A DNA stretch of 17,277 nucleotides. It comes from JAXMCI01 sp046349435 (lineage in GTDB: Bacteria > Pseudomonadota > Alphaproteobacteria > Dongiales > Dongiaceae). The translations under genes and the position numbers were made by a program. The DNA lies in NCBI GenBank assembly GCA_046349435.1, contig JAXMCI010000065.1, positions 1-17,277 of the forward strand, given 5' to 3'. The notes below the pieces were generated by a model, which had not been told where the DNA came from, ran no database searches, and saw nothing but the letters and a program-made list of their open reading frames with translations. Shown here one piece after another: positions 6,757-14,140 of the stretch (positions are counted from its first letter, which is position 1; every line of letters begins with the position of its first letter).

Positions 6757-7537
6757 GCCCGGCGCCGGCCCGCGCCTGAAGGACCGGGTCGCGATCGTCA
6801 CCGGCGCGGCGCAGGGCATCGGCCTGGCCTGCGCCGAGCGCTTCCGTGCCGAGGGCGCCAGGCTGATGCTGTCCGACGTCAACGAGGCGGCGGGCGCGGC
6901 CGCGGCGGCCCGGCTCGGCGTGCCCTTCCTGCGCGCCGACGCCGGCGTCAAGGCCGATGTCGATGCGCTGGTCGCCCGCGCCGTCGAGCTGCATGGCCGG
7001 GTCGACATCATGCTGGCCAATGCCGGCATCCTGCACGCCGCCGACTTCCTCGAGTTCGGCGAGGCGGAGTTCGACCGGGTCATCCGCACCAACCTCAAGT
7101 CGGTCTTCCTCTGCGGCCAGGCGGCGGGCCGCCAGATGGTGAGGCAGGGCGGCGGCGGAGTGATCATCTCCATGTCGTCGATCAACGCCGTGGTGGCGAT
7201 CCCCAACCAGGCCGCCTACGCCGCCTCCAAGGGCGGCGTCAACCAGCTGACCAAGGTGATGGCGATCGCGCTGGCGCCGCACGGCATCCGCGCCGTCGCC
7301 ATCGGCCCCGGCACGATCATGACGGAGATGGCGCGGGGCTTCGTGCTGCAGGATCCCGCGAGCCGGCACCGCATCCTGTCGCGCACCCCGCTCGGCCGGG
7401 TCGGCGCCGCCGCCGAGGTCGCCGCAGTGGCCGCCTTCCTCGCCAGCGACGACGCCTCCTACATCACCGGCCAGACGATCTATCCCGATGGCGGGCGCCT
7501 GGCGCTCAACTACACCGTGCCGGTGGCCGAGGACTGA
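6740..7537 (+). CDS. Classical short-chain dehydrogenase/reductase
   Basis: The 265-residue product has the full classical SDR signature: TGAAQGIG at 21-28, D46 at the end of strand 2 (NAD preference), NAG at 94-96, N118, and the S147 / Y160 / K164 catalytic set in SMSSINAV and YAASKGG. PDGGRLALNY near the end is also usual for the family. It would oxidise or reduce an alcohol/ketone on a small molecule, probably a sugar derivative given its neighbours. The start at 6740 has GGAGGA 3 nt upstream of the ATG and lies inside the end of the epimerase gene (17-nt overlap), so translation is probably coupled. The C-terminal tail TVPVAED extends a little beyond the core fold. No signal peptide; cytoplasmic. 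Confidence 0.9.
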   Translation: MSPAAEPGAGPRLKDRVAIVTGAAQGIGLACAERFRAEGARLMLSDVNEAAGAAAAARLGVPFLRADAGVKADVDALVARAVELHGRVDIMLANAGILHAADFLEFGEAEFDRVIRTNLKSVFLCGQAAGRQMVRQGGGGVIISMSSINAVVAIPNQAAYAASKGGVNQLTKVMAIALAPHGIRAVAIGPGTIMTEMARGFVLQDPASRHRILSRTPLGRVGAAAEVAAVAAFLASDDASYITGQTIYPDGGRLALNYTVPVAED

Positions 7538-7548
7538 GGAGACGACCC

Positions 7549-8550
7549 TTGACCATCCGCATCGGCCTGATCGGCGCCGGCAACATGGGCGCCGACCACG
7601 CCCGCACCATCGTCACGTCGGTCGGCGGCGCCGCGCTCGCAGTGGTCCACGATGCGGATGCCGGCCGCGCCCGCGCCGTGGCGCGGGCCGGCGCCGAGGC
7701 CCGCGTCGCCGCTACGGCCGCGGAGCTCATCGCCGACCCTGCGGTCGACGCGGTGCTGGTCTGCTCGCCCGACGCGACGCACGCGCCGCTGGCGCTCGCC
7801 TGCATCGCGGCCGGCAAGCCGGTGCTGGTCGAGAAGCCGCTCGCCGCCAGCCTCGAGGAGTGCCGTGCCGTGATCGCCGCCGAGATCAAGGGCGGGCGCC
7901 GGCTGGTGCAGGTCGGCTTCATGCGCCGCTTCGACCCCGGCTATCGCGCGATGAAGCAGGCGCTGAGCGAGGGCCGGCTCGGCGCGCCCCTGTTCCTGCA
8001 CTGCATCCATCGCAACGCGGTCGGGCCGGACTACCTGACCTCGGAGCTGGTGATCGCCAACTCGGCGGTGCACGAGATCGACATCGCCCGCTTCCTGCTC
8101 GGCGGCGAGCTCGCCTGGGCGACGGTGATCAGCCCGCGCGCCAGCCGCATGGCGCCGCAGCGCCAGCCGCAGCTGATCCTGCTGGAGACCGCCGACGGCG
8201 TGGTGGTCGACGTCGAGGCGTTCGTCGATGCCGGCTACGGCTACGACGTGCGGGCGGAGCTGGTCTGCGAGGCCGGCGCGGTCACCCTGACGCCCGGCCC
8301 GGCCGTGTCCACGCGGGAGTCCGGCAGCCAGAGCCTCGCCATCGAGCAGGACTGGCGCGACCGCTTCCGCGCCGCCTATCGCGAGCAGCTGGCCGCCTGG
8401 GTCGAGTGGATCCGCAGCGGCCCGCCGCAGGGCTCCAGCGCCTGGGACGGCTACGCTGCCTCGGTCGCCGCCGCCGCCTGCCTCGAGGCCTGGCGAACGC
8501 GGACCCGCACCAGGGTCGCGCCCGAAGAGACGCCTGCCTTCTACCGGTAG
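7549..8550 (+). CDS. Gfo/Idh/MocA oxidoreductase, inositol-dehydrogenase-like
   Basis: The 333-residue product has the Rossmann loop GAGNMG (9-14), CSPDATH (72-78), the EKP motif with K96, and the substrate-side motif HEIDIARFLLGG with H175. The overall pattern is closest to inositol 2-dehydrogenase-like members, which oxidise cyclitols or sugars with NAD(P). In characterised IolG an aspartate lies four residues before the histidine; here that residue is N171, so activity or substrate may be altered. The start is a TTG at 7549, preceded by GAGGAG (7536-7541) that overlaps the TGA of the previous gene. This argues for coupled translation and low initiation rate. It is the third gene of the epimerase-SDR operon. 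Length is usual for the family. Confidence 0.87.
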   Translation: MTIRIGLIGAGNMGADHARTIVTSVGGAALAVVHDADAGRARAVARAGAEARVAATAAELIADPAVDAVLVCSPDATHAPLALACIAAGKPVLVEKPLAASLEECRAVIAAEIKGGRRLVQVGFMRRFDPGYRAMKQALSEGRLGAPLFLHCIHRNAVGPDYLTSELVIANSAVHEIDIARFLLGGELAWATVISPRASRMAPQRQPQLILLETADGVVVDVEAFVDAGYGYDVRAELVCEAGAVTLTPGPAVSTRESGSQSLAIEQDWRDRFRAAYREQLAAWVEWIRSGPPQGSSAWDGYAASVAAAACLEAWRTRTRTRVAPEETPAFYR

Positions 8551-8650
8551 GCGTCGCCGCGCCAGCGCCTTCATCCACGGGCGTCGTTGCGGTCCATTCG
8601 GCGAACGGATAGCGTCGGTCGGCGCGGACGCCGCTGCCGGGGAGGATGCC

Positions 8651-9037
8651 ATGCTGAAGCCGATCAACCCGCCGGACATCGCACCGCCCTTCAGCCGCTA
8701 CAGCCAGGGTGTCGAGGCTCCGGCAGGGCTTCGCTGGCTCTACATCTCCGGACAGGTCGGCGTGCGGCCGGACGGTACGCTGGAGGACGGCTTCACGGCC
8801 CAGGCCGAGCGGGCCTGGGACAACCTGCTCGCCGTCCTCGCGGCGTCCGGCATGGGGCCGGCCGACATCGTCAAGGCCAACGTCTACCTGACGCGGGGCG
8901 GCGACCTGGCCGAGTCGCGCCGCATTCGCGACGCGAAGCTCGCCGGCGGAGCGCCTGCCTCGACGCTGGCGGTCGTCGCCGGGCTCGCCAACCCGGCCTG
9001 GCTGTTCGAGGTCGAGGCCGTCGCCGCCCGCGCCTAG
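8651..9037 (+). CDS. Rid (YjgF/YER057c/UK114) family protein without the usual arginine
   Basis: The 128-residue product matches the Rid family in length and motifs: SRYSQGVEAP (15-24), LYISGQVGVRPDGTL (30-44), FTAQAERAWDNLLAVLAASG, IVKANVYLT (73-81) and a terminal LFEVEAVAA. Archetypal RidA deaminates reactive enamines such as 2-aminoacrylate using an arginine in the segment PARST. Here the corresponding segment is APAST (101-105), so the arginine is replaced by alanine and RidA-type deaminase activity is not expected. Such family branches are known but mostly uncharacterised. GGAGG 5 nt before the ATG supports the start. It lies 100 nt after the Gfo/Idh/MocA gene on the same strand, so it may be cotranscribed or have its own promoter. 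Confidence 0.88.
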   Translation: MLKPINPPDIAPPFSRYSQGVEAPAGLRWLYISGQVGVRPDGTLEDGFTAQAERAWDNLLAVLAASGMGPADIVKANVYLTRGGDLAESRRIRDAKLAGGAPASTLAVVAGLANPAWLFEVEAVAARA

Positions 9038-9119
9038 CCGGGCGCACGGCAGGGCACGATCCCGGCACCGCCCGTTCCCGTGCAGCGACCAGGATCCCGG
9101 CCGAACGAGCTCGCCCGGC

Positions 9120-9139
9120 GGCATGCCGGCAGGCATGCC
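9120..9139. repeat. Two copies of a palindromic 8-mer, 12 bp apart
   Basis: GGCATGCC at 9120-9127 and 9132-9139 are identical and each is self-complementary, separated by GGCA. The arrangement can fold into an 8-bp hairpin with a 4-nt loop or serve as a pair of dimer-binding half-operators. It ends 20 nt before the ATG at 9160, so it could affect expression of the DUF4239 gene. Function is inferred only. Confidence 0.5.
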
Positions 9140-9159
9140 CGCCGAGACGCCTCGATCCG

Positions 9160-9927
9160 ATGACCCGCTTCACGGATTCCCCGGTTCTCGTCTTCGCGGC
9201 CACGTTCGCCGGCCTGTGGCTGACGACGCGGCTGGGCGCGCTCCTGCTCAGGAAGCTGGTGCCGCTCCAGGAGAAGATCCGCGATGATTTCGGCCCGATC
9301 CTGGCCGCCACGCTGACCCTGCTCGGGCTCATCATCGGCTTCAGCTACACGATGGCGACGGCCCACTACGATCTGCGCAACACCCACGAGGCGTCCGAGG
9401 CCAACGCCATCCGCACCGAATACCTCCGGGCCGGCCTGCTGCCGGCCGACGACGCGGCGAAGCTGCGGGCGCTGCTGCGCGACTATCTCGATCAGCGCAT
9501 CGCCTTCCACAAGGCTCGCACCGAAGCGGACATCCCGCCGGTCACTGCCCGCACGGCGCAGCTGCAGGCCGCCTTGTGGTCGGTCGTCGAGTCCGCCGCC
9601 GCTGCGCGGCAGACCAGCGTGGTCGCCCTGGCGGTCTCGGGCCTCAACGACGTCTTCGACGCCGAGGGCCACACCCGCGCGGCCTGGTGGAACCGGGTCC
9701 CGCCGGCGGCATGGTATCTGATGGCCATGATCGCCATCTGCTGCAACCTGCTGATCGGCTACGGCGCGCGGGACGCCAGGTCGGAACGCATGCTGCACGC
9801 GATCCTGCCGCTTCTCGTCTCGATCTCCTTCTTTCTCATCGCCGATATCGACAGCCCGCGCGGCGGCATCATCCGCCTCAGCCCGCAGAACCTCGAGGTC
9901 CTCGCCGCATTGAAGGATCTCGGCTGA
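9160..9927 (+). CDS. DUF4239 (bestrophin-like) membrane protein
   Basis: The 255-residue product has four predicted membrane segments near residues 8-28, 46-66, 184-202 and 213-229, with a helical soluble region between the second and third. LTLLGLIIGFSYTMATAHYD (53-70, followed by LR), then EANAIRTEYLRAGLLP and LRDYLDQRIAFH, and the late DIDSPRGGIIRLSPQNL are typical of the family called DUF4239 or bestrophin-like. No activity has been established that I know of; a channel role is only suggested by the name. The ATG at 9160 was chosen because other upstream ATGs are out of frame; its ribosome site is weak. It follows the Rid gene by 122 nt and converges on the formylglycine-generating enzyme gene, with only 10 nt between stops. 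Confidence 0.85.
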   Translation: MTRFTDSPVLVFAATFAGLWLTTRLGALLLRKLVPLQEKIRDDFGPILAATLTLLGLIIGFSYTMATAHYDLRNTHEASEANAIRTEYLRAGLLPADDAAKLRALLRDYLDQRIAFHKARTEADIPPVTARTAQLQAALWSVVESAAAARQTSVVALAVSGLNDVFDAEGHTRAAWWNRVPPAAWYLMAMIAICCNLLIGYGARDARSERMLHAILPLLVSISFFLIADIDSPRGGIIRLSPQNLEVLAALKDLG

Positions 9928-9937
9928 ACCTTGCCGA

Positions 9938-10927
9938 TCAGCCCGGCCGCACGATGCAGCGGAATCCGATGTGGCTCATGCCGGTGTCGATCATCTGCGG
10001 CTGGCGCGCCGCCGGGCGGTAGCGCAGGCAGTAGTTGGGCGCGCACAGATGCGACCCGCCCTTGACGACCTTGCGCGGAATGCGGAACTGCGGCTGCCTG
10101 GGGTTGTAGCTCTTGTCGGGCGAGAGGATGCGCGGATTGATCCGCGGCGTGCAGCATGGCTTGGCGCCGTCGTCGGCATGGCGCGGAACGTACCAGTCGC
10201 TGGTCCATTCCCAGACGTTGCCGGCCATGTCGCACAAGCCGTATCCGTTCGGCGGGAAGGCTCCGACCGGAGAGGTCCCGGCATAGCCGTCGATCAGCAG
10301 GTTCTGCCAGGGGAATTCCCCCTGCCAGTTGTTGGCCATCGGCTTGCCGCCGGGGAAATCCTCGTCGCCCCAGGTGAACTTCTTGCCGTCCAGCCCGCCG
10401 CGGGCGGCAAGCTCCCACTCCGCTTCGGTCGGCAACGCCGCTCCCGCCCAGCGGGCGAAGGCCTCGGCGTCCTCGTAGGCGACATGCACCACCGGGTGCC
10501 GCTCCATCCCGTCCAGCGAGGAGTCCGGTCCCAGCGGATGACGCCAGCTCGTCCCCGGCACCCAGGCCCACCACAGGGAATAGTCGTGCAGGTCGACCGG
10601 TCCGGCGGCCGGACGGAACAGCATCGAGCCCGCCCGCAGTTTCTCGGCGGGCAGGCCGGGGAAGTCCGCCGGATCGAGCGGGCGCTCGGCGACCGTGACA
10701 TAGCCGGTGGCCGCGACCATCGCGGCAAATCGCTCGTTGGTGACGGCGTACCGGTCCATCCAGAAGCCGTCGACGCGGACCTCATGGACCGGCCGCTCCT
10801 CGGGATAGAAGTCCTCCGAGCCCATCCGGAAGGTGCCGCCGGGGATCCACAGCATATCGGGATGCGGCGCCTCGCCGGGCGGCCCGGGCACCGGATCGCA
10901 GAGCGGTCGTTCGGAGGATGACTGCAT
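9938..10927 (-). CDS. Formylglycine-generating enzyme (sulfatase-activating)
   Basis: The 329-residue product is an FGE-sulfatase-domain protein. MLWIPGGTFRMGSEDFYPEERP opens the domain at residue 25, WMDRYAVTNERFAAM (56-70), LPTEAEWELAARGG (165-178), CDMAGNVWEWTSDWY (232-246) and VKGGSHLCAPNYCLRYRPAA (288-307) follow. C295 and C300 match the spacing of the two active cysteines of characterised formylglycine-generating enzymes (C336 and C341 in the human enzyme), so it should be an active oxidase rather than a cysteine-free relative. It converts the sulfatase cysteine to formylglycine using O2 and bound copper. ATG 10927 was preferred to 10999 because the domain fits and a strong hairpin lies between them; its ribosome site is weak. 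It is the last gene of the run, just after the sulfatase it presumably activates. Confidence 0.9.
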   Translation of the reverse strand: MQSSSERPLCDPVPGPPGEAPHPDMLWIPGGTFRMGSEDFYPEERPVHEVRVDGFWMDRYAVTNERFAAMVAATGYVTVAERPLDPADFPGLPAEKLRAGSMLFRPAAGPVDLHDYSLWWAWVPGTSWRHPLGPDSSLDGMERHPVVHVAYEDAEAFARWAGAALPTEAEWELAARGGLDGKKFTWGDEDFPGGKPMANNWQGEFPWQNLLIDGYAGTSPVGAFPPNGYGLCDMAGNVWEWTSDWYVPRHADDGAKPCCTPRINPRILSPDKSYNPRQPQFRIPRKVVKGGSHLCAPNYCLRYRPAARQPQMIDTGMSHIGFRCIVRPG

Positions 10928-10960
10928 CGTCGGCTCGCGAGAATGTCCCCGGATGAAGTC

Positions 10961-10990
10961 GCAGCGGGCCGCGTCGCCGCGGCCCGCTGC
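10961..10990. terminator. 12-bp perfect hairpin between sulfatase and its activating enzyme
   Basis: GCAGCGGGCCGC (10961-10972) pairs with GCGGCCCGCTGC (10979-10990) around the loop GTCGCC. It lies inside the 85-nt gap between the sulfatase stop at 11013 and the FGE start at 10927. There is no T run downstream in the minus direction. It may partly terminate the transcript or protect the upstream sulfatase mRNA from 3' decay, giving more sulfatase than activating enzyme. Confidence 0.6.
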
Positions 10991-11012
10991 TCCGGTCATC
11001 GAGGCGGCAGGG

Positions 11013-12506
11013 TCAGTGATTGGCGCCGCCGCTGGCGTCCTGGATCTGCCGCAGCACGGCGTCGAGGTTGAACGACGCCGGCTTCTGGCGCGGCGGGAAC
11101 TGCTTGAACGCCGCGATCTGCTGGGCCACCACCGCCTGCATGGCGTAGATGATGTAGGCGTGGGAGATCACCCAGTCCCAGTAGGTGTTCGAGTTCTCGT
11201 CCGCCCGTTCGAACGGGTCGCGGCGCAGGTTGAACATCTTCGGGGCCCTGAGCTTCACGAACGGCTCGAACCAGCACTGCAGCTGCCTCGCCCGCTGCTC
11301 CATCAGCACGACCTTCCAGTCGCCCATGCGGATGGCGAGGATCTCGCCGTCGTCGCTGATGTAGAAGAATGATTTCCTGGGACTTTCCTTCGCCTCCCCG
11401 GTCAGGTAGGGCAGCATGTTGAACCCGTCCAGGTGAACCTTGTAGGTCCGGTCGCCGGCCTTGTGGCCCTGGAGCAGCTTCTCCTTGATGTCCGGCACGC
11501 CGGCTGCGGCCAGGAAGGTCGGCAGCCAGTCCTGGTGCGAGACGATGTCGTTCAGCACCGTCCCCGGCTTGATCTTGCCCGGCCAGCGCATGAACGAGGG
11601 CACGCGCCAGCCGCCCTCCCAGTTGGTGTTCTTCTCGCTGCGGAAGGGCGTGATCCCGGCGTCCGGCCAGGTGTTGTAGTGCACGCCGTTGTCGGTCGAG
11701 TACATCACGATGGTGTCTTCGGCGATGCCGAGCTCGTCGAGCTTCTGCAGCATCCGCCCGATGTTCTCGTCGTGCGCCACCATGACGTCGTTGTAGTCGC
11801 CCTGGCCGCTCTTGCCCTTGTGCTTCTCCGCGCAGTGGGTGCGGAAATGCATCCCCGTCGTGTTGTACCAGACGAAGAAGGGCTTCCCGTCCTTGTGGCT
11901 CTTGTCGATGAAGTTGAGGGCGTGCTCGGTCGCCTCCTCGTCGACGGTCTCCATGCGCTTGCGGGTGAGCGGGCCGGTATCCTCGACCTTCTGGCCGCCC
12001 TTGCCGTCGCTCCAGCAATGGAGCACGCCGCGCGGCCCGAACTGCTTCCTGAAGGCGGGGTCCTTCGGATAGTCCGCCTGTTCCGGCTCTTCCTCGGCGT
12101 TGAGGTGGTAGAGGTTGCCGAAGAACTCGTCGAAGCCGTGCATCGTCGGCAGGAACTCGTCCTTGTCGCCGAGGTGGTTCTTGCCGAACTGGCCGGTGGC
12201 GTAGCCGAGCGGCTTCAGCAGCTCCGCGATGGTGGGGTCCTCGGACTGCAGGCCGACGTCGGCCCCCGGCATGCCGACCTTGGTCAGGCCGGTCCGGATC
12301 GGGTTCTGGCCGGTGATGAACGCGGCGCGCCCGGCGGTGCAGCTCTGCTGGGCGTAGTAGTCGGTGAAGGCGACCCCCTCGTTGCCGATGCGATCGATAT
12401 TGGGGGTCCGGTAGCCCATCTGGCCGCGACTGTTGTAGCTGATGTTCCACCAGCCGATGTCGTCGCCCCAGAGGATCAGGATGTTCGGTTTGCGCTTCTC
12501 GGCCAT
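11013..12506 (-). CDS. Arylsulfatase, cytoplasmic type I (formylglycine) sulfatase
   Basis: The 497-residue product has the alkaline-phosphatase-like sulfatase fold. D15/D16 (ILWGDDIGWW) and D272/N273 (STDNG) are metal ligands. C56 in QQSCTAGRAAFITGQ is the residue to be converted to formylglycine, with R60 completing CxxxR. K109/H111, H220 and K292 match the sulfate-binding lysines and histidines. The motif is CTAGR, lacking the more usual proline of CxPxR, a variant I recall among bacterial arylsulfatases. No signal peptide precedes the first strand, so it acts in the cytoplasm and its substrate must be imported or made inside. GAGGAG with 8 nt spacing fixes the ATG at 12506. Natural substrate unknown. 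FGE lies immediately downstream. Confidence 0.9.
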   Translation of the reverse strand: MAEKRKPNILILWGDDIGWWNISYNSRGQMGYRTPNIDRIGNEGVAFTDYYAQQSCTAGRAAFITGQNPIRTGLTKVGMPGADVGLQSEDPTIAELLKPLGYATGQFGKNHLGDKDEFLPTMHGFDEFFGNLYHLNAEEEPEQADYPKDPAFRKQFGPRGVLHCWSDGKGGQKVEDTGPLTRKRMETVDEEATEHALNFIDKSHKDGKPFFVWYNTTGMHFRTHCAEKHKGKSGQGDYNDVMVAHDENIGRMLQKLDELGIAEDTIVMYSTDNGVHYNTWPDAGITPFRSEKNTNWEGGWRVPSFMRWPGKIKPGTVLNDIVSHQDWLPTFLAAAGVPDIKEKLLQGHKAGDRTYKVHLDGFNMLPYLTGEAKESPRKSFFYISDDGEILAIRMGDWKVVLMEQRARQLQCWFEPFVKLRAPKMFNLRRDPFERADENSNTYWDWVISHAYIIYAMQAVVAQQIAAFKQFPPRQKPASFNLDAVLRQIQDASGGANH

Positions 12507-12670
12507 TTTCGGGTCTCCTCGGTTGATGTTGGCGGGCTAAGAGTTGTCGATGCTCGAGACTGCGCCGCTTGGTCGCATCGGTGGGATGCCCGGGACAGCC
12601 GCCCGCTCCCTTGAGGGGCTGGGCTTGCCGCGGGGATCCCGGATGGAGCTGCTGGCGGGCGACCTCCTGG

Positions 12671-13147
12671 CTATGCTACGTGCAAAATCACCGCGAGCGC
12701 GGCGCTGACGCCGATGAAGAAGAGCACGATCGCCACGCTGAGGGAGGCGGGCCAGCGATTGACCTGATCTACCCCGGCGAGCGGCCTGAAATTCTCGCTC
12801 CACAAGTAGCGTATCAGCTCGCGATACTGCAGCGTCGAGATGGCCAGCGCCAGGACGCCGGCCAGGATCAGGGACAGGCCGAGGTATCGTGGAGCCTGCG
12901 GGATTATGGGCGCCGTCTCTTCCGCGTTGTGGAGGCGCTCGAAGAACTGCACGATCGTGAAGCCGAAGCCGATCAGCGAGGCGGCCGTTCGCACCCAGGC
13001 CAGGTAGGTGCGCTCGATCGCCAGCCTGGTGCGCAGCCACGCGAAGTGGCTGTCGGCCGTGACGCGTAGCGCAAACCGCTCCTCAGAGCCGCCGGCCTGC
13101 TCCGTCAATCTCTCCCCCCGGAGCAAAAGACCCTCATTCTGCAGCAC
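12671..13147 (-). CDS. DUF202 membrane protein
   Basis: The product (up to 158 residues) carries the DUF202 signature LAIERTYLAWVRTAASLIGFGF at 42-63. Three predicted membrane helices lie near 50-70, 88-106 and 135-155, and a short soluble N-terminal part precedes them. The family includes the YidH type of small inner-membrane proteins; no function is established that I know of. The start is uncertain. The furthest option is the GTG at 13147, with AAGG directly adjacent and so badly spaced. A TTG at 13108 has a GGGGGGAG stretch just upstream and is a good alternative, giving 145 residues. It lies 164 nt upstream of the sulfatase and 103 nt downstream of the BASS transporter, all on the minus strand. 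Confidence 0.8.
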   Translation of the reverse strand: MLQNEGLLLRGERLTEQAGGSEERFALRVTADSHFAWLRTRLAIERTYLAWVRTAASLIGFGFTIVQFFERLHNAEETAPIIPQAPRYLGLSLILAGVLALAISTLQYRELIRYLWSENFRPLAGVDQVNRWPASLSVAIVLFFIGVSAALAVILHVA

Positions 13148-13250
13148 CTTCTATCACAGCCGCGATTGCGGGCAACCTTACAACTGGGCGGCCCGAAAAG
13201 GTCACTCCGCGCCTCGCCGACGGTGCGCGGAGCAGCGGTCCCGGCCGGCC

Positions 13251-14102
13251 CTACGCGCGTCGCCGCAGGCGGCCCATGACCAGGGTCGAGACCAGGAAGA
13301 TCATGTTGGGCGTGATCATCAGCGCGCAGAAGGCGGCCAGGTGGGCCTGGATCCCGGCATCGGGAAAGCTGCGGGCGGCTATCGCCAGCGAGAGCGCCAC
13401 GTTCCGCATGCTCGTGGCCGCGGCCAGGACCTGGCGCGTCTCCCTGCCCGGACCGCCGCTCAGCCAGCCGATGACTCCGGTGACCAGGATGAAGCCGACC
13501 ATGGCCGCCACCTCCGGCCCGTCGATCTCGGCCATCGCGTCTCGCCGGACCTGCATCGTGATGCCGATGAAGAGGAAGAAGGCCAGGGTGCCGACGAGCG
13601 CCATCGGGCGGCTCAGCCGATCGGCCAGGTGCTCGGCGCGGTGCCGAAGCAGGATGCCGAGCCCGATCGGCAGCAGCATGAAGAGAACGAGGTACCCGAA
13701 TCCCCGTGCGTAGGGCACGACCAGCGACAATTCGGCAGGTAGCAGGAGGGACATCAGCAAAGGCGACAGCAGGATCGACGACGCGGTCAGAAGAAGCGCC
13801 GTCGTTCCGGCGAAGGCCAGGACGTCCTTGCGCTTGCTGGTGAACTGGACGGCCGTCACCCCGCCCGGTGCGCAGGCCAGCACGAGAATGGCATCCGCGG
13901 CGAGCGGCGTCATCGGGACGATCCTGGTCACCAGCCAGCCGAGCGCGGGGACCGCCAGGTAGTTGACGGCGAGCGATCGGAGCAGCAGGTCCTTTCGCGC
14001 AACCGTGGCGCCGAGGTCCCGCAGGTGGACCCGCAGGCCGATGCCCGCCATCGAGGTCACCAGGTAGAAGACCAGGACCGCCAATTGCAGCGAGCTAAGC
14101 AT
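13251..14102 (-). CDS. BASS-family (bile acid:sodium symporter-like) transporter
   Basis: The 283-residue product is nearly all membrane, with about 9-10 hydrophobic segments. It carries family landmarks of the bile acid:sodium symporter (BASS) fold: ACAPGGVTAVQFTSKRKD (77-94), where the two crossover helices usually start, and ATSMRNVALSLAIA (229-242), matching the MRN..LA pattern of the second half. BASS proteins move organic anions, including bile acids, pantoate, pyruvate-like acids and sulfo-conjugates, with sodium or protons; the substrate here is unknown. GGAGG about 9 nt before the ATG at 14102 supports the start, and the very long frame extending upstream is not used. It follows the ZIP-like gene by 38 nt, so the two are likely cotranscribed. 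Confidence 0.8.
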   Translation of the reverse strand: MLSSLQLAVLVFYLVTSMAGIGLRVHLRDLGATVARKDLLLRSLAVNYLAVPALGWLVTRIVPMTPLAADAILVLACAPGGVTAVQFTSKRKDVLAFAGTTALLLTASSILLSPLLMSLLLPAELSLVVPYARGFGYLVLFMLLPIGLGILLRHRAEHLADRLSRPMALVGTLAFFLFIGITMQVRRDAMAEIDGPEVAAMVGFILVTGVIGWLSGGPGRETRQVLAAATSMRNVALSLAIAARSFPDAGIQAHLAAFCALMITPNMIFLVSTLVMGRLRRRA

Positions 14103-14140
14103 CTGTCGGCCCCTCCCTGTCCATCGCAGCCCCCGAGCCC

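Noticed and set aside
5629..7206. 525-residue minus-strand frame
   Set aside because: It is antisense to the epimerase and SDR genes with a composition typical of a GC-rich shadow frame and no recognisable motif.
8587..8615. TTGCGG-N17-TAGCGT as a promoter for the Rid gene
   Set aside because: Spacing is right but each hexamer matches consensus at only three positions.
11433..12614. 393-residue plus-strand frame
   Set aside because: Antisense to the sulfatase; repetitive V/A/E/L composition and no motif.
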